From positions 1,568,501 through 1,632,500 of the forward strand of contig JAKOGI010000024.1 of NCBI GenBank assembly GCA_029747015.1: a stretch of DNA of 64,000 nucleotides, read 5' to 3'. The notes under the pieces were generated by a model. The model was not told the DNA's origin and searched no databases. It saw only the letters and a program-made list of their open reading frames with translations. Every line of letters starts with the position of its first letter. Position 1 is the stretch's first letter. The DNA comes from Carnegiea gigantea (taxonomy: Eukaryota > Streptophyta > Magnoliopsida > Caryophyllales > Cactaceae). Position numbers and translations under genes: made by a program. Of this stretch, positions 1-11,460 are shown in pieces.

Positions 1-82
1 CACAAAATTTATTTAATTACAACTACTTTCTTTATGATTTCACCTTTATTAATTGCATATGTTCAATTATTATATTTATGAT
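1..82. other. Flank beyond the CRM LTR
   Basis: AT-rich DNA outside the end of the first CRM element. No gene or repeat structure is visible. The five bases next to the LTR (78-82, ATGAT) would be one half of a target-site duplication. The partner is missing because the other end of the element is lost. Confidence 0.4.
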
Positions 83-1622
83 TGATGTAAAGGTGAGAGG
101 GGAAAGAAGACCCAAGCCAACTTCAACCAAAGGGGATTGAAACTTGAAGGAAAGCTACGAACAGAAGTGGCACGGTTGTGCTGATATGCACGGCCACCCC
201 GTGTCGATGTTCTGCCCACGAAAACTAGGAATGCCTAGTTTTGGCCGGTTTGGATGTTCTTGAGTTTTGGTTATGTTTCTAGCCTTTTGGTGGGCTTGAA
301 CTCGTGGGAATGGATGGGGGAGAAGGTAAGGAGAGTGGATTAATGGAGGGGTACGAGGAACACTCAAGCAAAGAGATTGAAGATGAAGAACACGATGAGT
401 GAAAGAGATTAACTTGAAGATTGTGGATTGAGATAGAACTAAACTCTAGGATTAGATACAGAAACACCACTAACCTTTGAGTTTAGGGCCCTTAAGCTTG
501 ATTAAGATACAGAATCACCACTTAATCAAGGTTAAGACTCACTTGAACACCACTTAGTTTGGCCTAAACTAAGATAAGCAAGTAAGAATTTGAGAGGAAG
601 CTTTCAAAGCTCTCTACTAAACTTTCATTCATAAAAACTGAAGTGTGTTTGCTTATCGCCGTGTGAGTTTTACATATGCAGCAAAATAACCAAGCTAGCA
701 AACTCTCACACAAGCACCTCTACCTTTCCTTCCTAGGTAGGAAAGGTATTAAGGCCTAATCACGCCCGGTTAAGACTAACTGGTTGCTAATCACACTTAA
801 TGCTAAACAAAGTGCATCAAAACTAACTAGGAAAGCAAGAAAAATGAGTATTACAACATAATTAACTTGCCCTTAAACTCAATCAGCTTCAAAGACAGCA
901 AAAAGACCATGTGCTCAGCCAAAAAGTGGTTTCCCCTTTACGGCTAGCCAATAGCAAGTAAGGAACATCTTTCCTTGTCTCTCCCTTCTCATTGGCCGTT
1001 CTTTTCAAGGTTGCAGCTGATGATTATTGCCTTGGGGTGTGTGTCCAGCCTTGGAAGATGTGCCAACTCAGTTGAAGAGGAGGAAACCCACCGGTGGAGG
1101 TAAAATACAGCCATGACACCAAACTGGGTTCAAGGGCAGTTTTGTACCCCATTTTCAGACCAAGTTTAACCAAAGCAAAAGTGGGTATGATCTAGATTTT
1201 AACCATGGGGGGGAAGTTCAAGGTGTGTAGAAACCCCCCCAATCAAGAAATTAAGGTTAAACAAGGTTTAAATAGGGTAATCACACCTAAACTTTCAACC
1301 GTGCAGAATTGGACCAAATCCGGCCGGTTAGGGAAAATGCCTTTGATCCTCCGTCCTCTTGTGGCATGATGGGAAATCAATGCTTGGACTTGAAAGCTAA
1401 CATCCTGATGATTCCAAAAATGCAAAAACATTGGCCTTAAGCCACAATGTAGCTTAAGAAATCAGATGCATAAAACCGGGCTTATGCTGGCCGGTTATCC
1501 CGTTTGTGCTAGTTTCAACTTCTTGCCAAAAGTGAGCCATCTTCTTGGTTTGGGACCTTGTTCTTGGACGATTTGGACTTGTTACATCTTGATCAAGGTC
1601 TTGGCTAGGTAGGACTCTATCA
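83..1622 (-). repeat. 3' LTR of CRM copy 1
   Basis: The LTR begins (minus strand) with TGATAGAGTCC directly after a purine-rich tract whose plus-strand complement lies at about 1623-1632, and ends with ACATCA at 83. The same start (TGATGGAGACC after GGGGGGAA) and end (ACATACATCA) occur in CRM copy 2. It is about 1540 bp, longer than the 1109-bp LTR of copy 2. It contains a short degenerate direct repeat near 445-540 and a CACGG-type palindrome tract at about 170-215. The last 56 integrase codons lie inside it. Confidence 0.75.
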
Positions 1623-1948
1623 TCCTCCCCTTGTTGAAAAGATTTGACCCTCAAATCTGATGGGGAAGTGTCCGGATAGAAGGGCCTCAAATCAGTCACA
1701 TTAAAGGTGGCTGAAACCTCAAAATCACCAGGGAGATCAATCTTATAAGCATTGTCGTTGATTCTCTCCAAGACTTCAAATGGACCTTCAGCTTGTGGTA
1801 TGAGTTTGTTTTTCCTTTTAGAAGGAAAACGTTCCTTCCTCAAATGGATCCATACCAAGTCTCCTGGTCGAAAGACAATCTTTCTCCTATGCTTGTTGGC
1901 GTGTGCTTCATAGGCTGCATTAGTCTTCTCAATTCGTGCCTTCACCAA
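1454..1948 (-). pseudogene. CRM copy 1 integrase C-terminus, continuing into the LTR
   Basis: The piece (164 codons) holds the GPY/F-like region of integrase (RPGDLVWIHLRKERFPSKRK, then EGPFEVLERINDNAYKIDLPG). A tail follows with TRSQTKKM, similar to the TRS-rich tails of many gypsy integrases. No canonical aromatic-cage chromodomain is visible. The tail from about 1622 down to 1454 lies inside the 3' LTR, as in copy 2, so this overlap is conserved in two diverged copies although the tail sequences themselves hardly match. Confidence 0.8.
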
Positions 1949-1966
1949 CTCATGGAGCTTTTGAAT

Positions 1967-3085
1967 CTATTTTACTCTTTGTGTTGCATCAACATGGGGC
2001 TTTTGGTCTTGGGGCCGTGGGGTGAGATCATTTGGACTCAAAGGATCAATCCCATACACCACTTTGAATGGTGAAAGACCAGTAGCCTTACTAGGTGCCT
2101 TGTTGTATGCAAACTCAGCAAGTGGTAAGAGCAAATCCCAGGCTTTAGCATTTGGTTTAATCAAAGCCCTTAGGAGAGTTCCTAGGGTTCGATTAGTTAC
2201 TTCTGTTTGGCCATCAGTCTGGGGATGACAGGTAGTACTAAACAGCAACTTAGTACCAAGCTTCTTCCAAAGGGTAATCCAAAAATGACTCAGGAATTTT
2301 GTATCCCTATCTGAAACAATGGACTTAGGAATACCATGCAACCTTGTTACTTCTTTAAAATAGAGCTCGGTAATGTGTGTAGCATCATTGGTTTTGCAGC
2401 AGGGAATGAAATGTGCCATCTTTGAAAACCTGTCTACCACCACGAAGATTGAATCCTTGCCCCTTTGAGTCTTAGGTAGACCCAAATTGAAGTCCATACT
2501 CACGTCCACCCAAGGTAAAGTTGGTACGGGCAATGGGGTGTATAAGCCGTGAGGTAAGGTATGGCTCTTTGCTGCTTGGCATGTTCCACACCTCCTAAGG
2601 ATGTCTTGAACATCCTTTTCCATCCCTGGCCAGTAGTAATGCTCCCTTAACATGGTTAAGGTCTTTGACTCTCCAAAATGACCCGCCAAGGAACCTCCAT
2701 GAACTTTGCTGATTAGACGCTCACGAGTGCTACACTTTGGAATACATAATCGCACTCCCTTGAATAGATAACCTTCTTGGATTAGGAAATCTCCCTTGGG
2801 ATGCTTCAAACATGTAGCATAGAGATTCGCAAGGTCTTCATCTTCAGCACATAAACTCTTGAGATGCTCAAAACTAAGGATAAGAGCATCCAATTGGAAC
2901 ATAAGAAGATGTCTCCTTGATAATGCATCCGCACCTTGATTCAACTTTCCCGACTTGTGCTTAATAGTGAAGTGGAATGACTGTAGGAATTCAACCCACT
3001 TAGCATGACGTGAGTTAAGTTTATGCTGGCCTTGAATGTACTTCAATGCCTCGTGATCTGAGTGAAGTATAAACTCACTAGCCAC
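1967..3085 (-). pseudogene. CRM copy 1 RNase H end and integrase
   Basis: The 372-codon piece carries the C-terminal part of RNase H (ILHSDHEALKYIQGQHKL), then integrase. An HHCC zinc-binding segment is visible (GHFGESKT through RCGTCQ), followed by the catalytic core with the three acidic residues in MDF, SDRD and GQTEVTNR, and the GLSPFKVVYG block after it. It ends at a TAG just before IQKLHELVKARIEK, whose frame continues in the next entry. Integrase would insert the cDNA copy into host DNA. In the CRM clade this is typically centromeric chromatin, which is family knowledge and not shown here. Confidence 0.85.
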
Positions 3086-3097
3086 TAAGTAATGACT

Positions 3098-3697
3098 CTA
3101 ATGCTCTAGGCGCCGAATGATAGCATAGAATTCCTTATCATATGTGGAGTATTTTCTTCTTGAGTCGCATAGTTTTTCACTGAAGAAGGACAATGACTTG
3201 CCTTCTTGAGTTAAAACTCCACCAATTCCCACTCCTGATGCATCACATTCAACCTCAAAAAACTTCTCAAAGCACGGCAATGTAAGAACAGGTGCTTGAG
3301 TAAGTTTCTTCTTGATTTCTTCAAAGGCAGTTTGTGCCTTAGGATTCCATTGGAACAATGAACCCTTTAGCACTTCAGTCATAGGGGACATGATGGTGCT
3401 GAAGTTTCGAATAAATCTTCTGTAAAACAAAGCCAAGCCATGAAAATTTCTAACATCATGTATACTTTGTGGTTGAGGCCAAGTGCGAATAGCCTCTATC
3501 TTCCCTTCATCAACTTTAATGCCTTCACTAGAAACAATGTAACCTAAGAATGTAACCTCATGGGTAAAGAAGGTACACTTCTTAAGATTACCATATAATT
3601 GCTCACGCTCAAGGACATGCATGATCTGATTGAGATGATTTTGATGTGCTTGCTCGTCCTTGGAATAGATAAGAATGTCATCGAAGTAAACCACCAT
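3098..3697 (-). pseudogene. CRM copy 1 reverse transcriptase palm and RNase H
   Basis: This 199-codon piece continues RT after the frameshift. The catalytic YFDD box lies at 3677-3688, followed by the RT thumb (GNLKKCTFF) and the first half of RNase H ([14 protein letters not shown], then [10 protein letters not shown]). A TAA upstream at about 3725 separates it from the [11 protein letters not shown] block. A TAG ends it after RRLEH, where copy 2 has tryptophan, which fits a G-to-A transition. It is a remnant of one gag-pol frame, not a separate gene. Confidence 0.85.
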
Positions 3698-3738
3698 GAA
3701 CTTGCCAATATAGGGTTTGAATACTTAATTCATTAACC

Positions 3739-5895
3739 TCATGAATGTACTAGGAGCGTTGGAAAGACCGATGGCATAACTAGCCACTCATATAAACCTC
3801 CTTTAGTCTTGAATGCAGTCTTCCATTCATCTCCCTCCCTTATTCTGATATGGTAGTAACCACTTTGAAGATCAATCTTAGAGAAGACTTTAGAGCCATG
3901 TAATTCGTCCAGCATGTCTTCAAGCCTAGGTATGGGATACCTATACTTGATGGTGATCTTGTTTATGGCTTTGCTGTCCACACACATTCGTTGGCTGCCA
4001 TCCTTCTTGGGAACCAACAAAGCAGGTACGGCACAGGGGCTTAAGGACTCACGTACAAGTCCCTTTGAAATCAACTCCTCTACTTGCCGTTGAATCTCCA
4101 TGGTTTCCTTTGGGTTCATTCTATAAGCTGGCTTATTTGGAAGAATTAAACCAGGAATGAGATCTATGTGGTGTTGGATGTCCCGTTTAGGGGGTAAACC
4201 CGAGGCTATCTCTTCTGGAAACAAATGACAGAAAGTTTGGATGAGTGATTTGGCAAATGGATGGGTTGGTAATGGGGATTCTGGTTCATCTTGTATGGTT
4301 AGGATCCACTCCTTAAAAGCCTTGAATTCATGATTCGAAGCCTTCAAAAGAGTTTCACTAAAAGTGAGTAAACAACCAGAATGTTCATGGCCTCTTGTGG
4401 GTTTGTTTTTGAGGAGTTCGGATGGTGATAATGGCTTTAGGGTAATCTTCTTTCCTCCCTTAGACAAGGAGTATGTATTCATGAAACCATCATGGGTTAC
4501 CCTTCGGTCATACATCCAAGGCCTTCCCAACAATACGTGGCATGCATCCATAGGTATAACATCACACGAAAGTTGGTCTTGATAGTTCTTACCAATGGAT
4601 AACGAAATGAGGCACCGTGAATTGACTTGAAGCCCTTTGCTTTGATTCAGCCATTGTATGTTGTAGGGATGGGGATGAGCCGTAGCTTGCAAGCCTAGCT
4701 TCTCAATCATGGTAAGGGATACCACGTTTGCATAGCTCCCACTATCAATAATCAATGAACATACCTTGCCTTGAACCGTGCACCTAGTGTGAAAAATGTT
4801 TTCTCTTTGCTCATCCTTGGTGCTCTTTTGGCCATTCAAGACCCTCCTCGAAACTAACATCTCTCCTTCATCAGCTTCCTCCTTAACCTCTTCTTGACTT
4901 TCTTCATGTTCTTCTTCAGTTTCACCTTCAATTTCACCTTCCTTTTCTTGCTCATCCACGGCTCTCCATTCGGCCAAAGTGATTACCTTGCGGTTTGGGC
5001 ACTCCGAAGCAATGTGGCCTAGTCCTTGGCACTTGAAACATCTTCTAGTGCTCATAAGATTGGGGTTTGGTCGAATTGGGGGTGCTGGGGCCTTTTGTGG
5101 TGCTTGGGTTCTTTGTGGATTGAAAGGAAAGGGATTTTGTGGCTTAGAAACCGGTTGGGAACTCCCCTTGTTAAAAGGTTGGTTCCGGATTGGAGGCCTT
5201 TGATGTGGTGGATTAAAAGTTTGCTTAGCTTTCTTTTGTTGCTCAACCTTGTGAGCTAGCACGCAAACCTCATCAAAGGTAGTATAAGCTTGCAATTCAA
5301 CAACATTAGAGTACCTAGGATCAAGTCCTCCCAAGTACCTTACAATTGTTTGCTCTTCCGGTTCTTGCAAATCACATTTAATCACAAGCTTTTCAAACTC
5401 TCTAGTGTACTCTTCAACACTAAGATTGCCTTGGTTCAAATTATGAAGTTCTGAATAACAATCTTGAACATACGTGGGGGGTAAAAATCTAGCCTTCAAC
5501 TTGGTTTTCATCTTTTCCCAAGTTCTGATTTTAGTCTTACGTTCCCTAACTCTCTTAGCACACAAGTTGGTCCACCATAAAGAAGCATACTTATGTAGTC
5601 TCAATGCCACCAACTTGACTTTTTTTTCTTCTGGAACGTTCTTGTATTCGAATACCCTCTCCACTGTGTGCAACCAGTCCAAGAAGTCTTCTGGATCAAG
5701 CTTGCCTTCATACTCTGGAATCTCAACTCTAAAATCATTAGAGTTACCTTGTCCTCTTTGCTCTTGCCGTGGTCTCCTGAATGGCTCTTCATCACTTGAG
5801 GATTCAAGGTTGTGACTGAACATGTGCTCTCGGCCTTGTGAAGCAGAATGGGATGGTTCTTCATTGAGCTTTTGCTTTTGCTTGAGCACTGCCAT
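3739..5895 (-). pseudogene. CRM copy 1 gag-protease and start of reverse transcriptase
   Basis: The 718-codon frame starts at the first methionine left after truncation, so it is not the original start. Order: gag core (residues about 55-215, with the FLDWLHTVERVFEY and WKTNL-type region of Ty3 gag), a proline-rich linker, a CCHC zinc knuckle (C286, C289, H294, C299), an acidic stretch (about 315-345), the aspartic protease with D-S-G at 384-386, and the first half of RT from about residue 585 (PKKDGS, then the FSKIDLQSGYYHI block). The frame is lost just after YEWLVMP near 3790, where a one-base shift produces an unrelated tail. RT resumes in another frame below 3740. Compared with copy 2, it lacks the coiled-coil gag N-terminus. 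Confidence 0.85.
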
Positions 5896-6974
5896 AGCAG
5901 AGAGAAATCCTCGAGTGTTGCGAGACTATGCCTTGGCGCACGCATCCGACATCATCTCATCCATTATGAACCCGGTTGTTCAAGCTAATAACTTTGAGTT
6001 GGGGCCCACTCTTGTTTCTTTTATGGAGAAAGATCAATTCGGTGGGTGCCCCACGGAGAACCCCCACATTCATCTTTGCAACTTTCTAGCAAAGTGTAGC
6101 GCAATCAAGCTCAATGGTGTTTCCGCTGACGTAATTAGGTTGAGGCTCTTCCCATTCTCCCTGAAAGACAGAGCCAGCGACTGGCCACAAAATGCAGAAC
6201 CCAAACGGTTCACCACCTAGGAGACCCTTTCAAAGCCTTCCTCAGCAAATACTTCCCACCAGGAAAAACCTCTAAGCTGAGGCCGGATATCACTTTATTT
6301 GCCCAATAAGATGGTGAATCACTATATAAAGCATGGGAAAGATTCAAGGATCTTCAGTGCCAATGCCTACACCATGACATTCCTAAATGGCTTCTAGTCC
6401 AGACCTTCTACAGTGGACTAAACTAGTCACTGAAGAAGTCTATCGACGCCGCAGTCGGCAAGGCCCTTATGGGAAAGTCTATTGAGGCTACAAGGGCTCT
6501 ATTGGAGGAGATGGCCTCTAATAACTACAACTTGCCCAGTAAGAGAGCGAACACGAAGAAAAGTCATTGTATGTATGGAGTAGATATTACGAACTTGCTT
6601 GCTAGCAACGTTAATGCCCTTTCCCAACGGTTTGATCGGCTTGGGACCCCTTCTTCAAGGAGTTCTTCTAGTGTGATATTTGTTAGTCCATATGTGAGAT
6701 CTGTGACATTCAAGGGCACGCTGCTGCTGAGTGTCATACTGCATTTCAGGGACTTAAGCATGCCAATGCTATATAAAACTTTAACACATGTCCACAAAAC
6801 CGCCACTACTCAAACACATACAATCCCGGTTGGAGAAATCATCCCAATTTCTCATACCGCAACAACAACCTATCATCACATCATGCCCCTCAACCTCAAC
6901 ACCCGGTTTTCAATACAGGACACCCTATAACCCACCTTCCTAACAACCTCCTCAACCAAAGTCTAATTTGGAGA
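5889..6974 (+). pseudogene. Athila copy 1 gag, N-terminal part
   Basis: The frame carries Athila capsid blocks: VLRDYALAHAS, then ANNFELGPTLVSFMEKDQF, then KLNGVSADVIRLRLFPFSLKDRASDW. After shifts come FLSKYFPPGK-, YKAWERFKDLQ- and QTFYSGL-type blocks and EATRALLEEMASNNY (near 6500). The homologous gag at 47 kb has its start in the matching position. Here the likely start codon reads ATA (about 5892), one transition from ATG. Stops occur near 6220, 6309 and 6424. The gag frame is interrupted at 6974 by a hAT-like insertion and resumes at about 7509. Confidence 0.75.
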
Positions 6975-7500
6975 TTGGGGTGGCAATGGTGCGAGTACGG
7001 GTTTTATTCAGGTACATATGTATAAAAAAAGAGTTAGACTCATTTTATACCCATGTTCGAAATAAAGTAGCCAATATGTCATATTAACATCAAGGTTCCA
7101 CTAACATATCATATCAAATAGAATATAATGAAAGCTTGCAAGTCAAAGTAATAATTTAGCACTTGATAGTTACAATTTTTTAACAAAATGTACCACCGAA
7201 GCCTTGAATACCATACAACTCAAAGCAACTAGCAAAATATTCGAATACAAGTAACAAATTAGAACTTTAAACAACGCGTATGGGTTTTATATAGGGTGGG
7301 TACGCGGCGGATACAGGGTGGGTGTTGCTAAAATGGGTATGACGCGGGTATAGGGCGGGTAGGACCTATACCCATACCCATGCTTATTTTAGAAATACTC
7401 ACCCTAGACCTATTCTTTTTTTTCATTTTCACCCCTAGACCCATACCATTGGGGCGGTTTTTGTGAGTTCTGGTAGGTACGGGTTTTTTTGTTGGCCCTA
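6975..7500. mobile_element. hAT-like non-autonomous element inserted in Athila gag
   Basis: The left end is TTGGGGTGGCAATGG, followed by a GTACGGG-rich subterminal stretch. The right part carries ACCCATACCCATG-type inverse blocks and ends near GTTGGCCCTA. These are typical of hAT non-autonomous elements with GGTGGCAA ends. The flanks TTTGGAGA (6967-6974) and TCTAGAGA (7501-7508) match at 6 of 8 positions, fitting a decayed 8-bp duplication. Removing the interval plus one flank copy puts both sides of the gag frame back in register, which supports these limits. The right end is degraded and no transposase is present. Confidence 0.6.
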
Positions 7501-7508
7501 TCTAGAGA

Positions 7509-8495
7509 GCCTCATGGAGCACTTCATAGTAACCCAGACTGAGACTAATAAAGAACTTGGTGAGATGGTAATTGAGTTCCAAATTTGGGACCATGATCAC
7601 TCACCAAAAAATGATGGAGAACTGGATCACCTAGATCACGCAACAGGTGAGCAATTTATCTAGAACCCAGGGGCACTTACCTTGTTAACCTGAGACGGAC
7701 CCTAAAGGTCAGATGAATGCCATTATATTGAGGAGTGGTAAAGAGTTAGAGGGCCCCAAATGCCTATACGGGAAGACAGAGGAGAGGTTGAAGAATAGGG
7801 TAGTGCTGAGAAGGAAGGTTCCCATTGAGACCTTAAGTGAGCGGGTCCAGATTGAAAAGTCTAAGGAGGCTCAAGCTGAGAATGTTTCACCTCCATTGAA
7901 GCCTTACAAGCCTCATATTTTATAGCCCCAGAGGCTAGTGAAGGCTGGGGAGGAGCACAAGTACGTGAAGTTCCTTAAGATGCTAAAAAAATTCCACATC
8001 AATATTCCCTTTTTGGAGTACATCACTGACATGCCTTCCAATGCAAAATTCTTAAAGGATTTTCTCTTTAACAAAGGGAAGCTTCTTGAGAATGCTATAG
8101 TGTCCCTCACCAATGACTGTAGTGTCATTATTCAGAATAAGCTTTCTCCTAAGCTTTCAAATCCAGGAACTTTCTCCATCCCCTGTTCTATTGGGGATGT
8201 GTTCATCACCAGAGCGTTATGTGATCTTGGGGCTAGCGTGAGCCTCATGCTATACTCCATCTGCAAGAACTTGTAAGTGGTGGACTCAAAACCCACTACT
8301 ATCTCTTTGCAGCCTACTAATAGATCCCTCAAGGATCCTCTTGATATTCTTGAGGATGTCCCACTGCAAGTGGGAAAATTCTTCATTCTATGTGACTTTG
8401 TTGTCATGGAGATGGAGGAGCACTCCTGCATCCCTGTCATCCTAGGGTGGCCCTTTCTGGCCACTGTGGGAGCTGAGCCACGACTGAAGTTATGA
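7509..8495 (+). pseudogene. Athila copy 1 gag C-terminus and protease
   Basis: Just after the hAT insertion the frame reads HFIVTQTETNKELGEMV, the coiled end of Athila gag. Near 7713 comes NAIILRSGKELE, the block that opens the Athila protease region. Then follow FHINIPFLEY, FLKDFLFNKGKL and IPCSIGDVFITRALCDLGASVSLM (split by the reading limit here), the last holding the aspartic protease motif with D-L-G in place of D-S/T-G, as usual for Athila. A TAA at 8274 interrupts the frame, and homology resumes to IPVILGWPFLATVG near 8465. The enzyme would mature the polyprotein, but this copy cannot. Confidence 0.75.
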
Positions 8496-9973
8496 ATGAC
8501 AAGCTCTCCCTTCAGGTTAGGATGAAAAGGTGGAATTTTGTATACCCCAATCTATGGCCACCCCAACTCTAGATGGCACATGCTGCGGAGTTTATTTATT
8601 GGAGAGGGCACTTAATCATGAGGCTATGACTCTCCATTCTGTGGAGGATCCGCTAGAAGCTGCCTTAATTGACTACCATGTGACTGATTCATAATTAGGG
8701 GAGAAGAAGTATGCTAGACTCCTCGATGCATCCACTGCTTACCCAAGAGGTCCTTAGTATGGAGGAGCGTGCCTCCAAGGAGAAGAAGAAGAGTGGACTA
8801 AAGGTAGAGGTGAAACCTTGATCTCCTCATCTTACGTATGAGTTCCTTGAGTCGAACCGTATGTTTCTCATCATTGTCAGTGCTAAACTAAATGGTCTCT
8901 AACTTGAAAAATTGTTGGATGTGCTCAGGAAGCATAAGGTGCCATTAGTTATAACATTGATGATATCAAGGGACTTACTCCTTCAATATATATGCATCAC
9001 ATCTTTCTTGATGAAGGTCATCGACCCTCCTAACAACCTCAGTGCTGTTTAAATCCTAACATGCAAGAGGTTGTGAAGAAAGAGGTCATCAAGTTCCTTG
9101 ACACGGGGATCATCTATCCTATTTTAGATACTAAATGGGTGAGCATAGTTCGTATAGTTCCAAAAACAGGGGGCATTGCCGTCATAAAAAATGAGCATGA
9201 TAACCTTATTTCTACTAGGACTGTTACCAGGTGGCGCATGCGCATTAACCATCGCAGGTTGAATCAAGCTACCCAGTAAGATTATTTCCCCCTTCCTTTT
9301 ATTGATCAAATGCTGGAAAGATTGGCTAGACACTCTTTCTTCTATTACCTAGATGGGCGTTTAGGTTTCTTCCAAATTCCTATCCATGCAAGTGATTAGA
9401 AGAAGACAACATTTACATGCCCTTATAGCACCTTCGCTTATCGTAGGATGCCTTTTGGGTTGTGTAATGCTCCTGCTACTTTTCAGCGATGCATGACTGT
9501 TATATTTTTTAATTTTATTGAGAACTTCATGGTGGTGTTTATGGATGATTTCTCCATCTATGAAGGTGCCTTTGACTTTTGTTTAGAAAATTTGACTAAG
9601 GTATTCCATAGATGCGAGGAAGTCAATCTTGTGTTAAATTAGAAAGTGCCATTTCATGGTTCAGGAAGGGGTGGTGTTGGCTCATATCATTTCTTATATA
9701 GACACCAAGGTCCACAAGGCTAAGATTGAGCTCATTGAGCGATTGCCCCTTTTGACTTCTATTAAAGGGGTATGGAGTTTCCTTGGTCATGTGGGGTTTT
9801 ATCGCTTCTTCATCAGGGATTTCTCCAAGATCGCTAAGCCTCTGACTCAGCTCCCGGCCAAAGATACCCTGTTTGTGTTTACTGATGAGTGCCATAAAAC
9901 GTTTTACAGGATTAAGCAGGCACTAATTTGTGCCCCCATCACACAGCCATCTGATTGGGATCTCCCTTTTTGA
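8496..9973 (+). pseudogene. Athila copy 1 reverse transcriptase
   Basis: From 8496 to about 8780 only scattered linker homology is seen. RT-connected blocks start near 8800 (SPHLTYEFLESN, then LEKLLDVLRKHK). The core runs from 9061 (MQEVVKKEVIKFLDTGIIYPI) through RRMNQATQ-like, FPLPFIDQMLERLA (9290-9330), RMPFGLCNAPATFQRCM (9448) and the catalytic FMDD (9538-9549) to the thumb ending near 9973. In-frame stops lie near 9277, 9399 and 9641, and a frameshift near 9650. The FMDD variant of YXDD is normal for Athila. The active-site residues survive although the frame is broken. Confidence 0.8.
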
Positions 9974-10370
9974 GATCATGTGTAACACTAGCAATCATGC
10001 AGTGGGGGTAGTTTTGGGGCAGCACAGAGGCGAGAAACATATTGGGATGTACTGCGCCAGTAGAACACTGGATGAAGCTTAGTAGAATTATACCACGGCT
10101 GAGAAGGAGTTACTTGCGGTGGTGTACGCAATAGAGAAGTTTGGACCCTATCTCTTCTCCTCCAAAGTGATTGCGTACACTGACCACTCCACTTTCCTCG
10201 ATAAGCATCTCTTGGCCATCTCCATGGAGCAAGCCCCATGGTTCGTAGATATTGTGAATTATCTAGCCTCAGGGATTCCATGTCATGACCTCTCCTCCAA
10301 CCAGAAGAATAAACTCATCCACAATATCAGGATGTATTTTTCGGAGGAGCCATTTCTTTACAAGTTGTGA
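9974..10370 (+). pseudogene. Athila copy 1 RNase H
   Basis: The frame reads CNTSNHAVGVVLGQHRGEK, then ASRTLDEA, tandem stops near 10081, then YTTAEKELLAVVYAIEKFGPYL and YTDHSTFLDKHL. These blocks correspond to the RNase H core of gypsy polyproteins, including the acidic residue in the YTDHS block. It ends at a TGA near 10368. It follows RT directly and precedes the integrase zinc-binding region, as expected in Ty3/gypsy pol. Confidence 0.75.
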
Positions 10371-10374
10371 AAGG

Positions 10375-11460
10375 ATGGCGTATATAGGTGTTGTCTCCAT
10401 GAGGAGAGATTCAAAATGCGATCTCCCATTGTCACGACTCTCTATGTAAAGGGCATGCTGGTACCTCGAAGGCCATGACAAAGGTGCTCCAGGCGGGTTT
10501 CTTCTGGCCCTCACTGTTCAAAGATGTCCACACCTAGTCCGCTCCTATGATCGTTGCCAGCAAATGCGCAATCTTTTCCCGAAGAATGAAATGGCCCTTA
10601 ACTTCATCCTGGAAGTTGAAATCTTTGATGTTTGGGGCATTGACTTCATTGGGCCTTTCCTATCCTCGAGAGGCAACAAATACATTCTAGTTGGTGTAGA
10701 TTACGTCTCCAAGTGGGTAGAGGCCATAGCCAGCCCTACTAATGACTCAAGGGTAGTGGCTAAGCTCTTCAAGAGGATCATTTTTCCCTGCTTTGGGTTC
10801 CCAAGGGTGCTTATTAGTGACATGGGACGTCCTTCATAAAGAAGAAACTCGAAGCTCTATTGAAGAAATATGGAGTGCACCACAAGTACGGCCTTGGCTA
10901 CCACCCACAAACTAGTGGCCAAGTGGAGATCTCCAACTGCGAGATTAAGACCATCCTGGGGAAAATGGTTGCTAGATCACGGAAGGATTGGGTGGACAAG
11001 CTTGATAACAATCTTTGTGCCTGCCGTACCGCCTTCAAAATTCCTATTAGCACCACACCTTCCGGACTCATATATGGTAAGCCTTGTCACCTACCTATAG
11101 AGTTAGAACATAGCGCGTATTGGGCCATCAAGTACTTCAATTTTGATTTGAAGTCTGTGGGGGAGAGACGATTGTTGCAATTGAATGAAATCGAGGAGAT
11201 CCGTTTGGATGCTTATGAGAGTTCAAGGATATACAAGGAGAGGATAAAGCGGTGGCACGATAAGTTTATCCACATAAGGGAGTTTAGGGAAGGCAACTTG
11301 GTCCTTTTATTTAATACTTGATTAAAGCTGTTCCCTGGAAACCTCCGCTCCTGATGGTCGAGTCCATTTAAGGTGACTAAAGTGTATCCCGATGCTCCCT
11401 CCACATAGAGGTTACCCACGGTTAAGCTCAGGACCTAAAACAAGCGCATTTTGAGAGGCA
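10375..11460 (+). pseudogene. Athila copy 1 integrase
   Basis: A degraded HHCC zinc segment lies at about 10385-10565 ([12 protein letters not shown] and YDRCQQM-like blocks in alternate frames). The core follows: [31 protein letters not shown] (10624 on, given as separate blocks [12 protein letters not shown] and [15 protein letters not shown]), VLISDMG (10810), KKYGVHHKYGLGYHPQTSGQ and VEISNCEIK (10860-10950). All three acidic positions remain readable, in GIDF, ISDM and QVEIS. A frameshift with stop lies near 10838. After the stop at 11321, weaker homology (FPGNL, KVTKVYP, ILRGNPSF) continues to about 11470. Confidence 0.8.

Larger units (their letters stand above)
83..5890 (-). mobile_element. 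CRM-type Ty3/gypsy element, 5'-truncated (CRM copy 1)
   Basis: This is a chromovirus read on the minus strand in the order gag, protease, reverse transcriptase, RNase H, integrase, 3' LTR. It is assigned to the CRM (centromeric retrotransposon) clade because its RT and integrase closely resemble the second copy at 19839-26507, and because integrase runs into the LTR, a known trait of part of that clade. The 5' LTR, primer binding site, leader and about the first 100 gag codons are missing. At about 5890 the sequence switches to an Athila element in the opposite orientation. The reading frame carries one frameshift (about 3790) and at least three stops, so the copy is dead. Clade assignment is by motif recognition, not by a tree. 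Confidence 0.85.

Noticed and set aside
4979..5259. Plus-strand frames across CRM copy 1 gag
   Set aside because: Antisense shadows of the gag proline-rich and zinc-knuckle region.
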